DNA from: Candidatus Gastranaerophilales bacterium
GTDB taxonomy: Bacteria > Cyanobacteriota > Vampirovibrionia > Gastranaerophilales > Gastranaerophilaceae
Assembly: GCA_944326475.1 (NCBI GenBank)
Contig: CALVEC010000006.1
Coordinates: 1 to 64,000, forward strand
Direction of reading: 5' to 3'
Length of the DNA: 64,000 nt
Shown: positions 7,361-16,211 of the stretch, one piece after another
How the letters are laid out: each line of letters opens with the position of its first letter
Position numbering within the stretch: position 1 is the first letter of the stretch
The notes under the pieces: model-generated
What the model saw: the letters and a program-made list of their open reading frames with translations, nothing else
The model's database searches: none
What the model was told of the DNA's origin: nothing
Program-made: the position numbers and the translations under genes

Positions 7361-8362
7361 TTAACCGGAAATACGTTTTGTCAATTCACAGATTTTACGG
7401 TAGGAGTATTCAATATCAGCAATATCTACTTTTCCGGCTTCAACTTCTTTAGCAAGCAACTCCGGCAGGCATGCCGTTTCATCATCAGATGAGCGGAATA
7501 TAAACATATTTATACCGGCTTTTATTCCGCGTTTGCAAGCTTCAAGCCGTGAATATCCGCCGATTCCGCCCATAACCATGTCGTCGGAAATAACAAGTCC
7601 GTTGTAATTCAATGTATTTCTCAAGTATTTTTTTATAACATTTTCAGAGATTGAAGCAGGGATTTTTTCAGTGTCAAAACAAGTATAGTGCACATGCGAA
7701 ACCATAAGCGCAGGAATATTTATAAGCATTTTAAACGGATAAATATGTACACGTTCAAGTTCTGAAAAATTAAGGTTCACTTCGGGCATGGATTTGTGTG
7801 AATCAACCGAGGTATCGCCATGCCCGGGGAAATGTTTGCCAACAGGAATTATCCCGTGTTCTAAATATGTCTTCGCCGTTATTTCTCCGTATTTTAAGAC
7901 TTCCTCGGGATTTGAAGAATAAGAACGTGTACCGATTACCGGATTATTTGGATTCGTATTTACGTCCAGCACCGGTGCAAAGTTCATGTTCAACCCAAAA
8001 GATTTTAGCTCTTGCGCAATTTGTGCAGTCTGCTCACGCGTGAAATTTTCACCGAGTTTTGCAGATTCTGAAGCGCTTTTATATTTTGAACCCCCATAAA
8101 GGTTTAGCGTACGTTCAACCCTGCCCCCTTCCTGGTCTATGCTTAAAAACAGGGGATGTTTTGCATATTTTTTTATATCTCCTATCAGCTTTTTAAAACG
8201 TTCAACCGATTTTATATTATCAGTAAAAAATATAACACCGCCGAGTCCGTCATTGAGCAGAGTTTCAAGATTTTTATTTAGGGAAAGCCCGTCTCCGTCA
8301 AGCCCCGTTATAAACATTTTTGTAATTTTTTCGCGAATTGAAATCATACACTTATCATACAT
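7361..8362 (-). CDS. nagZ: Glycoside hydrolase family 3, beta-N-acetylhexosaminidase type
   Basis: A 333-residue single-domain GH3 enzyme. Markers of the NagZ subfamily are present: DQEGGRVERT, the KHFPGHGDTSVDSH loop with the catalytic His/Asp pair, and SDDMVMGGI carrying the nucleophile Asp. NagZ removes N-acetylglucosamine from muropeptides during wall recycling in the cytoplasm, and no signal peptide is visible here. The start could be Met1 or Met6 (8347); neither has a strong ribosome site. It is upstream of ftsZ on the same strand but separated by over 400 nt. Confidence 0.88.
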   Translation of the reverse strand: MYDKCMISIREKITKMFITGLDGDGLSLNKNLETLLNDGLGGVIFFTDNIKSVERFKKLIGDIKKYAKHPLFLSIDQEGGRVERTLNLYGGSKYKSASESAKLGENFTREQTAQIAQELKSFGLNMNFAPVLDVNTNPNNPVIGTRSYSSNPEEVLKYGEITAKTYLEHGIIPVGKHFPGHGDTSVDSHKSMPEVNLNFSELERVHIYPFKMLINIPALMVSHVHYTCFDTEKIPASISENVIKKYLRNTLNYNGLVISDDMVMGGIGGYSRLEACKRGIKAGINMFIFRSSDDETACLPELLAKEVEAGKVDIADIEYSYRKICELTKRISG

Positions 8363-8420
8363 TTAACTTAGTGCAAAAATCAATTTTTTATAATAAACTA
8401 TAATTAATGGGGAGTATAGA

Positions 8421-8996
8421 ATGAAAAAGACGTTAGTTTTATTATTAATTGGTTTTATAATTTTCGGACTTGCCGCAAAGGACAGTATGGCAGCCAAAAA
8501 GACTAAAAAATCCGGCGGCGCGATTACACAGCAGGATATAGACGCAATGTCGGAAACAATAGACAATTTAACAAAGAAGGTTTATTCTGCGTCGTTGTTC
8601 TCGCCTGCGGAAAATTCCGAGTTAATAGGTGTAAAAATCAAACTCGACAATCAAATGCTGATAGCGCCGGACGCAACACTTGCTCCTCTGTATTACAAGG
8701 CTGCAAACCTGTATCGTGCAAGAGAAATGAAAAAAGAAGCCATAGAGTGTTATCAAACTATACTTGAAAATTTTGCAGATACGGCACTTGCGCCAAAAGC
8801 TTTTCAGGCATTGAAATCTATGGGTGTACAGGTCGTTGACCCAAACGCCCCAACTGAGGAAACTGCACAGTCTGACAGCGGGCAGCAGACTCAAGACGGC
8901 ACCCAAACAGGTGGTGCGGCTGAGACAAATTTGATACCTGCCGAGTCTTCTTCTGAACAAACGGAAGCATCTGACGTCGAAAGCACTGAGTCTTAA
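8421..8996 (+). CDS. Exported protein with a TPR-like pair of helices
   Basis: A 191-residue protein. The signal peptide (MKKTLVLLLIGFIIFGLAA) ends near Ala24-Ala25. The mature region has an amphipathic helical part including YYKAANLYRAREMKKEAI and a second helix, typical of a single TPR, and then an unstructured tail of about 45 residues rich in Gln, Thr, Glu and Ser. A GGGGAG ribosome site supports the start. Probable periplasmic adaptor; function not recognised. Confidence 0.65.
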   Translation: MKKTLVLLLIGFIIFGLAAKDSMAAKKTKKSGGAITQQDIDAMSETIDNLTKKVYSASLFSPAENSELIGVKIKLDNQMLIAPDATLAPLYYKAANLYRAREMKKEAIECYQTILENFADTALAPKAFQALKSMGVQVVDPNAPTEETAQSDSGQQTQDGTQTGGAAETNLIPAESSSEQTEASDVESTES

Positions 8997-9122
8997 TTTT
9001 ATTCTATCAACCTCCGCTTGGTAAAGTAATGCCGCCTTCTTGACCGTTCAAACAGCGTCTTAAGCCTGTTGCTTCCGGCTTTACAAACCCGAACCTGCAC
9101 TATTGATCGCCGGTAATAAAAT
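8996..9122. ncRNA. Candidate structured RNA in a convergent intergenic region
   Basis: Nested complementary segments close the whole region: ATTTTATT (8996-9003) with AATAAAAT (9115-9122), ATCAA (9006-9010) with TTGAT (9103-9107), GTAAAG (9021-9026) with CTTTAC (9079-9084), and an apical AACAG/CTGTT hairpin (9051-9055/9066-9070). The stretch is more GC-rich than its surroundings and has no open frame. Strand is not determined. Read on the minus strand, a short part faintly recalls the SRP RNA apical domain (CAGG...AGCA flanking a stem), but the diagnostic tetraloop is missing, so I do not call it. Confidence 0.35.
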
Positions 9123-9127
9123 ATCAT

Positions 9128-12100
9128 TTACTTATTTACCGGTATATTATACTTAAGATTTGCAAGTGCGACGTATGGATTAAGCCCCTTAAAAGAAACA
9201 TCTTTTCTTGTTTCGAGCATATTTTTACCGTTAAAGTCATACACCCTGAGCAGCGCAAGCCCATATCCGCCGATACAAATTTTACCGCCGCCTTTTTTAA
9301 CAATTTCTCTGCCGCTGTCTGTTACAACAAAACGTTCATCTGGATTCAATGCGTTGTAGTATTCCGTGCCTTTGGGAAGACCTGTCGGCAATCCGTACTG
9401 GGCATCATTGTGTTGTTCAAGGCTTATGCAATCAACATATCTTGTTTTGTCATAGCTATTTGGCTGAGCGTCGTATCCTGAATTGTGGAGTACGCAGATT
9501 GCATCTGTTTTATCGTTGTATCTGTAAAACGCTGCAGCAAAATTTTTGCCGTTAGATGCTTTATGTGTCAGCGGAGCAAGCGGAACCGTTGAACCGTTAA
9601 CAAGAGCAGAGGCAGCAGGTTGATTTCTGATATTGAAGATATCTGCACATTCTCTGCGTTTATCTTTCAGCCAGGAGTAGTCTTTATCCGTCAGCCATTC
9701 CCAGTGTATGCGGTTGCGGTTTTGTTGTTTTTCGTTTTTAGCTTTAGTTTCCCAGCCGGTTTCACCCATTTCGTCTCCGATATAGTTTGTCGGTGTTCCC
9801 GGCATAACAGTGTGCATAAAGAGCATTGCCTTATACACCTCAAGTGCCGGAACAATAATATTTTTAAAAGCTGAAATTTTAATCTGTTTGTCTATTCCGG
9901 GATTTTTTTCAAGGTATTCTCTGAAATCAGGGCTGGCATTTGTTGCCTCCTCAATAATATCGTCAAGATTTATATCGAACGGCGTTGTACCAAAGTTTTC
10001 AGCATCATAGTGTATCTTTTCGCCGTTTTTACCGGTAGCAATCCCTGATGCAAGCCTGATAACAGCATCCCTCAGCGCCGCTTTACAATCATTGGAAGAA
10101 ATTCCGGGATAATCCTGCAGCTGTCCCTGGTTAAGCAGAGTATTTTTCATAACTTCCGCTTTGTCATCATTGAACCTTGAAACATCGTTCATTGCAAGTA
10201 CATGAAGGATTCTCGGCTTGTCATGGTTTCCGACGAAAAGATGCGAAAAGTTTATATTATCCAAAAATCCGGAAAAGAGCATCGGCAAATCTCTATTGCT
10301 GTAAAGAATTTTTTTGACAAGGTCATCCATATTATCGTTTTTGTTTGCAAACTCCTCTCCGGGTTCTGTTACCATTGTATATGCCCTGTAAGGGTTGGAA
10401 TACAAATGTGAGTAGTTTGACTGGGTGGTAAATCCGCCTTTTGCAACAAATTCAACTTCTTTCTGCCCCCAATCCCAGTCAGACGGAATATCCCTTGTTA
10501 ATTCTCCGATTGCATATTTTTTGGGGTTGTATTTATTTATGCCGTCATTAAACTTGCTCCAAAAAGTTATAACTTTTGACATGCAATCTTTTGCAGACAT
10601 AAGATTTCTCTGAACAGAATCCCAATCACCAACGTCTTTTGCCGCGTCAATTCTCCAATCCAGCCCTGATTCTGATTTTTCAATTAACAGTTTTGCGACA
10701 TTTATTGAATCCGAGTCGAGGTTTTTTAATCTGTTATACAGATGTTCAACCATATAAGCCCGTTTTTTTTCGGAAATATTGTGTAAACCGTCATTAAGTT
10801 TGTCAAGAAGCTTGTCAGCAGTAGCTTCCGGAGAACGTTCAAACTGCAAGTTTAAAGATTCAAGCGAAATATTCTTTAAATCTTCGGGTTTATAGCCGAA
10901 AAATTTGTCACTTGAATCAAAAATCAAATCCGGCGCAAGCGCAGAAACTGTCAGGAATTTAACAATATCCGGTGCAACAATTGCATAAATTTCTCGTCCG
11001 TCTTGAGTCAAATCACCGTTTTCATCAAAAATTATGCCGTCAAATTTGTCTTCGTCATCAAGTAGTTTCAGAATTTCTTTTGCTTTTGTTGACATAGCAT
11101 CGGCAAGAATTTTGTCAGCCTTTTTGTATACATCACGGTATGCCGACGGCATTTGAGAATAGTATTTATCTCCGTCTTTGTACATTTCATATCTTGATTT
11201 GCCGACATATTCATCGCTCACTGCAAGATTTTTTATGTACGGATAAGCAAGAACCGTCGTCAAATCCGGCGCAAACTCAATTGCTTCAAACGGATAAGAC
11301 ATTATACCGTCTGTTATATTTTCCGGCATGGATGCTGCCGAAAGGTGATATTTTCTCTCTCCATATCTGTCAATTGCAAGAACATTTTCAAGCGGAGAAG
11401 GTTTTCCGTCCTTTTTCTCCAGAGCAAGCGCCGCGCTCTGCGGAATTTTATTTTCCCAGATAAGTTCGTTTATTGCATCTTCGTATGTTGTAGGAGTTCC
11501 AACAAGTTTTTCTATTTCTTCAAGCTGTTCTTTTGAAAATTTCTTCTGCTCGGAGAAAGAGTCAATCGCTTTTTCAAAAGCGTCTCCATCGGTGATTTTT
11601 GCATACAGCTTGTCAGAGACCTCTTTTGAAACCTTTTCTTCCCAGATTAATTCTTCAACGGCAGTTTTAAAATCTTTATTTGCTTCTGTTTTTTCTTTTA
11701 TTAACGGCTCTAGCTCTGTTTTGTTAATCACGCCTTCATCGTTCAACTCATTCAATGCATTCTCGAATGCGAGTGACTTTAATTCGTTTTCCAGCTTTGT
11801 ATCAATTTTTTTGTCCCAAATCATTGAAACAATTGCGTCTTTTTTAGTTTTGTCTTTGGAAACTTTTTGTGCAAGCTCGTCAGCCGTGTATTCAAGCAAA
11901 GTACGCTGCACTTCATTTGTTAAATATTTAGCAACCTGAATAACATCATCCTGCGTCTGGAACTGTGCAGCCTTCATTTTCTCAACTTTATCAGGTCTGC
12001 CGGATATTTCATCGGAAGACAAAGCTGATTCAGGGAACATAAAACGTTTTTTTGCGATATCAGTATTTCCGACCCACAGTGCAATTCCTCCGTCTTTGTT

Positions 12101-13369
12101 CGCCGGAACAATCTCATGATTTCTCCAAATCATCAGGTAATCTTTCGGAGAACCAAAATTCGCCTGAGTATATTTATGATAATTTCTTTCGACCTCAGTC
12201 GGTGAAACCCTGAAATACATTGCAGGAGTGGTGTCTTTTTTCTCGTAATATTTACGCTTGTTGTCTGCCAGTTTTTTTGCATAAACGTTAAATGGCTCGC
12301 CGGAGTTAATTTGTTCCTCTGTTACAAGTTCGTCATTAAAAATCTGGATATAAGTCGGTTTTGTCGGATTAAACTTCTCGTTTTTAACCATTCCTATATC
12401 ATTAAATCCGCCGTTTTCGTTCTCTTTAAATAGCACTTTATAAGGTCCGTTAATTACTGAAATTTTAACGTGTTTGTCAAGTTCTTTTGAGCGGGGGCGA
12501 ATACCGAGAGCCAGCTTTTCGTTTTCGAGGTTTTTTGTCTCAAACATATAGACAAAAGGTGATTCATTTCTCCAGTTAATTATATCAGCTAAATGTATAC
12601 CCTGAAGCCCTTCGTTTACATAAGCACCGTCGTTTACCCAGTGCATTCCGTTTTTGTAGATATCAAGCTGTAATTCTTTAAAATCTTTGAGTGTACCGAG
12701 ATTATCAGTAACCTGATACGGGTTTTCCGTCCAGTATCCGTGGCTGGATACGTTATTTTTTCCGGTTACCGGACAGGAGATAACTGCATTTGCTCCAAAC
12801 TCTTTCAGCTTGGGCAATTTTTCTCTGATACTCTGCAAAGTACCGCCAAGATGGTTAAACGGTGTCCTTCTTACATTTTTCTGTTCTGCAACATCAGCTT
12901 TTACATTAAATGAGTCAGGAAATATGTGTATCATTTGCCGCGGCAAAGTATGACCGGAATGATTTATCGGGGTCGCAAGATTGTACTGCTGGTCAATATT
13001 CCAGAGGTTAACTCCGTTCAATAGTGTGTAATCATGGTAAACTTTTCCGTTAATTCTGAATCTGTAACCGAGCAAGTCGTCTTTTGACAGAGGTACATCA
13101 TTTTTTGTAATATTTATTGACGAAAAGCCAGCGGGCATGTCTTTTATTATCGGTTTTTGCATAACCCGTTTGAAAGTACCGTCCGGTGCATAGTAAAAAG
13201 GCATAAGCTCAATTTTTGTTCCCTGCGGGGCATTGGGCAGATTTATTTTGTAATACTTCTCTCCGTTGCTGTCCGTAGCAAGAACGTGGTGTCCGAAGCT
13301 GGGTTTGGACATATTTCTTTGTCTTCCTGACGACCTGTTAATTGAGTATTCCCCGGTAATCTTAAGCAT
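9128..13369 (-). CDS. Very large alpha-amylase-family (GH13) protein with insertions
   Basis: A 1413-residue cytoplasmic-looking protein (no signal peptide). GH13 landmarks are spread over its length: a region-I-like segment (VNDGAYVNEG, about residue 246), the nucleophile motif WRIDAAKDV (about 906), the acid/base motif IGELTRD (about 955) and the transition-state Asp in VGNHDK (about 1050), then PGTPTNYIGDEMG (about 1195). All three catalytic residues appear present, so the enzyme is probably active on alpha-glucans such as glycogen. A helical insertion of about 200 residues with three repeats of the form xxIWxxKI/V (about 515, 573, 635) splits the barrel. Residues 23-26 are PSFG, a tag shared with other proteins here. 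Ordinary GH13 enzymes are half this size. Exact specificity unknown. Confidence 0.8.
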   Translation of the reverse strand: MLKITGEYSINRSSGRQRNMSKPSFGHHVLATDSNGEKYYKINLPNAPQGTKIELMPFYYAPDGTFKRVMQKPIIKDMPAGFSSINITKNDVPLSKDDLLGYRFRINGKVYHDYTLLNGVNLWNIDQQYNLATPINHSGHTLPRQMIHIFPDSFNVKADVAEQKNVRRTPFNHLGGTLQSIREKLPKLKEFGANAVISCPVTGKNNVSSHGYWTENPYQVTDNLGTLKDFKELQLDIYKNGMHWVNDGAYVNEGLQGIHLADIINWRNESPFVYMFETKNLENEKLALGIRPRSKELDKHVKISVINGPYKVLFKENENGGFNDIGMVKNEKFNPTKPTYIQIFNDELVTEEQINSGEPFNVYAKKLADNKRKYYEKKDTTPAMYFRVSPTEVERNYHKYTQANFGSPKDYLMIWRNHEIVPANKDGGIALWVGNTDIAKKRFMFPESALSSDEISGRPDKVEKMKAAQFQTQDDVIQVAKYLTNEVQRTLLEYTADELAQKVSKDKTKKDAIVSMIWDKKIDTKLENELKSLAFENALNELNDEGVINKTELEPLIKEKTEANKDFKTAVEELIWEEKVSKEVSDKLYAKITDGDAFEKAIDSFSEQKKFSKEQLEEIEKLVGTPTTYEDAINELIWENKIPQSAALALEKKDGKPSPLENVLAIDRYGERKYHLSAASMPENITDGIMSYPFEAIEFAPDLTTVLAYPYIKNLAVSDEYVGKSRYEMYKDGDKYYSQMPSAYRDVYKKADKILADAMSTKAKEILKLLDDEDKFDGIIFDENGDLTQDGREIYAIVAPDIVKFLTVSALAPDLIFDSSDKFFGYKPEDLKNISLESLNLQFERSPEATADKLLDKLNDGLHNISEKKRAYMVEHLYNRLKNLDSDSINVAKLLIEKSESGLDWRIDAAKDVGDWDSVQRNLMSAKDCMSKVITFWSKFNDGINKYNPKKYAIGELTRDIPSDWDWGQKEVEFVAKGGFTTQSNYSHLYSNPYRAYTMVTEPGEEFANKNDNMDDLVKKILYSNRDLPMLFSGFLDNINFSHLFVGNHDKPRILHVLAMNDVSRFNDDKAEVMKNTLLNQGQLQDYPGISSNDCKAALRDAVIRLASGIATGKNGEKIHYDAENFGTTPFDINLDDIIEEATNASPDFREYLEKNPGIDKQIKISAFKNIIVPALEVYKAMLFMHTVMPGTPTNYIGDEMGETGWETKAKNEKQQNRNRIHWEWLTDKDYSWLKDKRRECADIFNIRNQPAASALVNGSTVPLAPLTHKASNGKNFAAAFYRYNDKTDAICVLHNSGYDAQPNSYDKTRYVDCISLEQHNDAQYGLPTGLPKGTEYYNALNPDERFVVTDSGREIVKKGGGKICIGGYGLALLRVYDFNGKNMLETRKDVSFKGLNPYVALANLKYNIPVNK

Positions 13370-13476
13370 AACTATCCTTTTTACACACTGTACTTACATA
13401 AATAGTAAAAAGCAAAATAAAAAAACTTGCTACTATCAAAAGAAAATCTTATGACATTGTTACATTTTTTTATATT

Positions 13477-13686
13477 TTTCATATAGTCCAATGACATCAA
13501 TAACTTATTGAACGAGTTCACCTGCAATAAGTACATATCGCACATCCGTAAAATGCCGGACGCCACGTCGTTCGCAGCCTTTCAATACCTCTCGCACAGC
13601 GATACTCGATGTCACACTCCTGCCAACTGCATAGCAAACGGCAGAGTGTGTAGAAATTCTGCAAGCAAGGTCACTCTCCGACAATA
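13477..13686 (+). repeat. Structured intergenic repeat, copy E (long form)
   Basis: Begins TTTCATATAGTCC like the other copies and ends AAGCAAGGTCACTCTCCGACA. Helix 1 is GACATC/GATGTC, where other copies have GACCCC/GGGGTC; helix 2 is ACTTATTG/CAATAAGT, fully paired. Helix 1 here encloses an extra stem region, making this the longest copy. A second strong hairpin, ACACTC...GAGTGT with CTGCC/GGCAG, follows. The 3' edge abuts the leuC stop codon (13687-13689). Orientation is set by the conserved 5' TTTCATATAG. Confidence 0.75.
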
Positions 13687-14934
13687 TTATACTCTCGGGT
13701 CAGTTATATATCCGGTTATTGCGCTGACTGCTGCGGTTGCAGGTGAAGCCAGATAGATAAACCCTTTTGTATTACCCATCCTGCCCTGGAAATTTCTGTT
13801 TTGGGTTGCAAGACAGACTTCTCCGTCTCCGAGGATACCGGCATGAACCCCGACACAAGGACCGCAGCCCGGAGCCAGCACGGAAGCGCCGCTTTCCACA
13901 AATATTTTCAGAAGTCCTTCTTCGAGGGCTTTCAGATAGACATCCTTGGATGCCGGCACTACAATAAGTCTGACATCAGGATTTACTTTTTTGTCCTTTA
14001 AGATTTCAGCAGCAATCCTCAAATCTTCTATACGTCCGTTAGTGCAAGTGCCGATAAACACCTGATTTAATTTTACGTCTTTTAAATCTTTAGCGGGTTT
14101 TGTATTGTCAACAGTATGAGGGCAAGAGACGGTCGGTTCAATCTTTGAGGCATCGATTTCTATAACTCTTTCGTATACGGCATCCGCGTCCGGACGAATT
14201 TCCACAAATTTATCCTCTCGACCTCTCTCTTTTAGATATGCTCTTGTCTTTTCATCAGTAATAAATAATCCGGCTTTTGCACCTGCTTCAACCGCCATGT
14301 TAGCAATCGTGAAACGATCTGCCATTGTCATATTTTCAATAGTTGAGCCGGAAAATTCAAGCGCTTTATAGGTAGCTCCGTCTGCACCTATCAGACCTAT
14401 AAGGTACAAAATCAAATCTTTTGCGTATACACCTTTTTGAAATTTTCCGTTTACAACGATTTTGAATGTAGGCGGAACCTTAAGCCAGGTTTTTCCGAGC
14501 GCCATTGCAACGGCAATATCCGTAGACCCCATGCCTGTAGCAAAAGCACCCAATGCGCCGGAAGTACATGTATGAGAATCCGCGCCGACAAGAATTTCTC
14601 CGGGATTGACAAAAGTTTCTATAAGCCGCTGATGGCAAACACCTGCGCCTGTGTCAGACATAACAGCGCCGGTTTCTTTTGCAAAATCTCTCAAAACCAT
14701 GTGTGTATTAGAAAGTTCTTTTCTGGGACTCGGAGCGGCATGGTCGATAAAAAGCACTGTACGGGAAGGGTTTGCAAGTTCTTTTTTACCTATTTTCTTA
14801 AACTCCTGCACCGTTAACGGACCGGTTCCGTCCTGAACAGCCGCAACATCTACTTTTGCAATACATAATTCACCGGCTTTTACATCGTGTCCGGCGTGTT
14901 TTGATATTATTTTTTCAGCAATTGTTTGTCCCAT
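13687..14934 (-). CDS. leuC: 3-isopropylmalate dehydratase large subunit / homoaconitase family
   Basis: A 415-residue aconitase-superfamily protein of the short (LeuC2) type. It isomerises 2- and 3-isopropylmalate in leucine synthesis, working with a LeuD small subunit not encoded nearby. The 4Fe-4S cysteine ligands occur in GTCTNGR (about residue 297) and APGCGPCVG (about 357 and 360). Substrate and domain markers include DHAAPSP, GADSHTCTSGALGAFATGMGSTD and NRNFQGRMG. Homoaconitase-type or methanogen-type specificity cannot be excluded from sequence alone. It is the last gene of a minus-strand run (TPR-queD-uppP-leuC), 52 nt after uppP. Its stop codon lies at the edge of repeat copy E. Confidence 0.9.
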   Translation of the reverse strand: MGQTIAEKIISKHAGHDVKAGELCIAKVDVAAVQDGTGPLTVQEFKKIGKKELANPSRTVLFIDHAAPSPRKELSNTHMVLRDFAKETGAVMSDTGAGVCHQRLIETFVNPGEILVGADSHTCTSGALGAFATGMGSTDIAVAMALGKTWLKVPPTFKIVVNGKFQKGVYAKDLILYLIGLIGADGATYKALEFSGSTIENMTMADRFTIANMAVEAGAKAGLFITDEKTRAYLKERGREDKFVEIRPDADAVYERVIEIDASKIEPTVSCPHTVDNTKPAKDLKDVKLNQVFIGTCTNGRIEDLRIAAEILKDKKVNPDVRLIVVPASKDVYLKALEEGLLKIFVESGASVLAPGCGPCVGVHAGILGDGEVCLATQNRNFQGRMGNTKGFIYLASPATAAVSAITGYITDPRV

Positions 14935-14986
14935 TTTATGCCCTCTTTCAATTATTCGTTATTATTAATATATCATTTTGTTTTGA

Positions 14987-15832
14987 TTATGCAAAAAATT
15001 TGAAGAATATGAACATCAATGCGCCGACAATCCAGCAGTAATATGCAAAAACCTTCATCGAATGTTTCGCTAAAAATTTCAGAAAGTATTTTACGCACAA
15101 AAATCCGGAAACAAATGACACGATAAATCCGGCGGTTATGGATATCCAATTGTAATTAACAATTTCATGCAAATCCAATTCGAGTATCGGATAAAACATA
15201 GATGCGCCTATGATTATCGGAATACTTAGCAAAAATGAATATCTGGCGCACGTTACTCTGTCAAGCCCCAGAAAAACGCCTGTACTTATTGTTGAACCGG
15301 AACGGGAAATTCCGGGAAGCGATGCAAACCCCTGCGCAATGCCGATAAGTATTGCCTTTTTCATATCCATTTTGTCAGTTTTTTCTTTCAATTTTTCCGA
15401 CATAAATTCGCTTATGTACAAAATACATCCGGTTATAAATATGAATATACCGACAATATAGGGCAGATTAATCAGTTTTTCCGAAACAATTTTCAGCGGA
15501 TATGCAATCAGAATTGTAAAAAAAGTGCCTACAAGTATAAACACGGCAAGTTTTGCGTCTGTATCGGAAAAATCTTTTTTTACACAGGCATTTATGAACG
15601 ACTTCGTTATTTTTATGATGTCGTCTTTAAAAAATATCAGAACAGCAAGCAGGGTGCCGACATGAAGAATTATATCAAAAAACACTTCCTCGCCGCTTCC
15701 AAGCATAAATTCATTGTTCGTAAAATATTTATACAAACTCGAGGTAAGAACGAGGTGTCCTGAGCTTGAGACCGGCAAAAATTCCGTCAATCCCTGAATT
15801 AATCCCATCAAAACAGCCTGTAGTAAATGCAT
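14987..15832 (-). CDS. uppP: Undecaprenyl-diphosphate phosphatase (bacitracin resistance protein)
   Basis: A 281-residue integral membrane enzyme that dephosphorylates undecaprenyl diphosphate so the lipid carrier can be reused for peptidoglycan and polysaccharide synthesis. Signature motifs are at the N-terminus (LIQGLTEFLPVSSSGHL) and in the second half (GIAQGFASLPGISRSGSTI). About eight hydrophobic segments. It follows queD after 12 nt, so the two are translationally linked. Confidence 0.96.
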   Translation of the reverse strand: MHLLQAVLMGLIQGLTEFLPVSSSGHLVLTSSLYKYFTNNEFMLGSGEEVFFDIILHVGTLLAVLIFFKDDIIKITKSFINACVKKDFSDTDAKLAVFILVGTFFTILIAYPLKIVSEKLINLPYIVGIFIFITGCILYISEFMSEKLKEKTDKMDMKKAILIGIAQGFASLPGISRSGSTISTGVFLGLDRVTCARYSFLLSIPIIIGASMFYPILELDLHEIVNYNWISITAGFIVSFVSGFLCVKYFLKFLAKHSMKVFAYYCWIVGALMFIFFKFFA

Positions 15833-15844
15833 ATCCCGTATCCT

Positions 15845-16210
15845 CTATTCCCATTCTTCGTAGTAAAGCGCAGTTGAATTTTCTGTCTCGCTTACAGCCA
15901 CAGAACAAAGCTGCGGCAAATTTTGTTTTAATTCGCCGTAGATATATTTTGCAATTGTTTCGCTGCTCGGGCTTAAATCTTTAAACTGCGGAAGTTCGTT
16001 CAAATCTTTATGATCAAGTTTGTCAAGAACTGTTCTCAATTCTCTTTTTAAAACTTTAAAATCCATTAAAATCCCCGATTTATCAAGATTTTCACCGCGC
16101 AATGTAACTTCCACTATCCAGTTGTGTCCATGCTGATTTTCGCATTCACCGTTATAATTCAAAAGGTGGTGCGCTGCAGCAAACGAATTTTTTACTTTTA
16201 CTTCAAACAT
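15845..16210 (-). CDS. queD: 6-carboxytetrahydropterin synthase family protein
   Basis: A 121-residue QueD/PTPS protein of the queuosine (7-deazaguanine) pathway. Zinc ligands are visible as His14-His15 (AAHHL) and HGHNW, with the catalytic Cys in ENQHGH's preceding CENQ and the C-terminal SETE acid motif. QueD converts dihydroneopterin triphosphate to 6-carboxytetrahydropterin. The ATG directly follows the stop of the TPR gene and uses a GGAG site inside it. No other que genes are in the window. Confidence 0.92.
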   Translation of the reverse strand: MFEVKVKNSFAAAHHLLNYNGECENQHGHNWIVEVTLRGENLDKSGILMDFKVLKRELRTVLDKLDHKDLNELPQFKDLSPSSETIAKYIYGELKQNLPQLCSVAVSETENSTALYYEEWE

Positions 16211-16211
16211 T

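Noticed and set aside
8996-9122. SRP (4.5S) RNA
   Set aside because: CAGG...AGCA flanking a stem is present on the minus strand, but the GGAA tetraloop and the adjoining helix do not fit.
13477-13686. Hammerhead or other self-cleaving ribozyme in the repeats
   Set aside because: No CUGAUGA...GAAA core or other known ribozyme signature was found in any copy.
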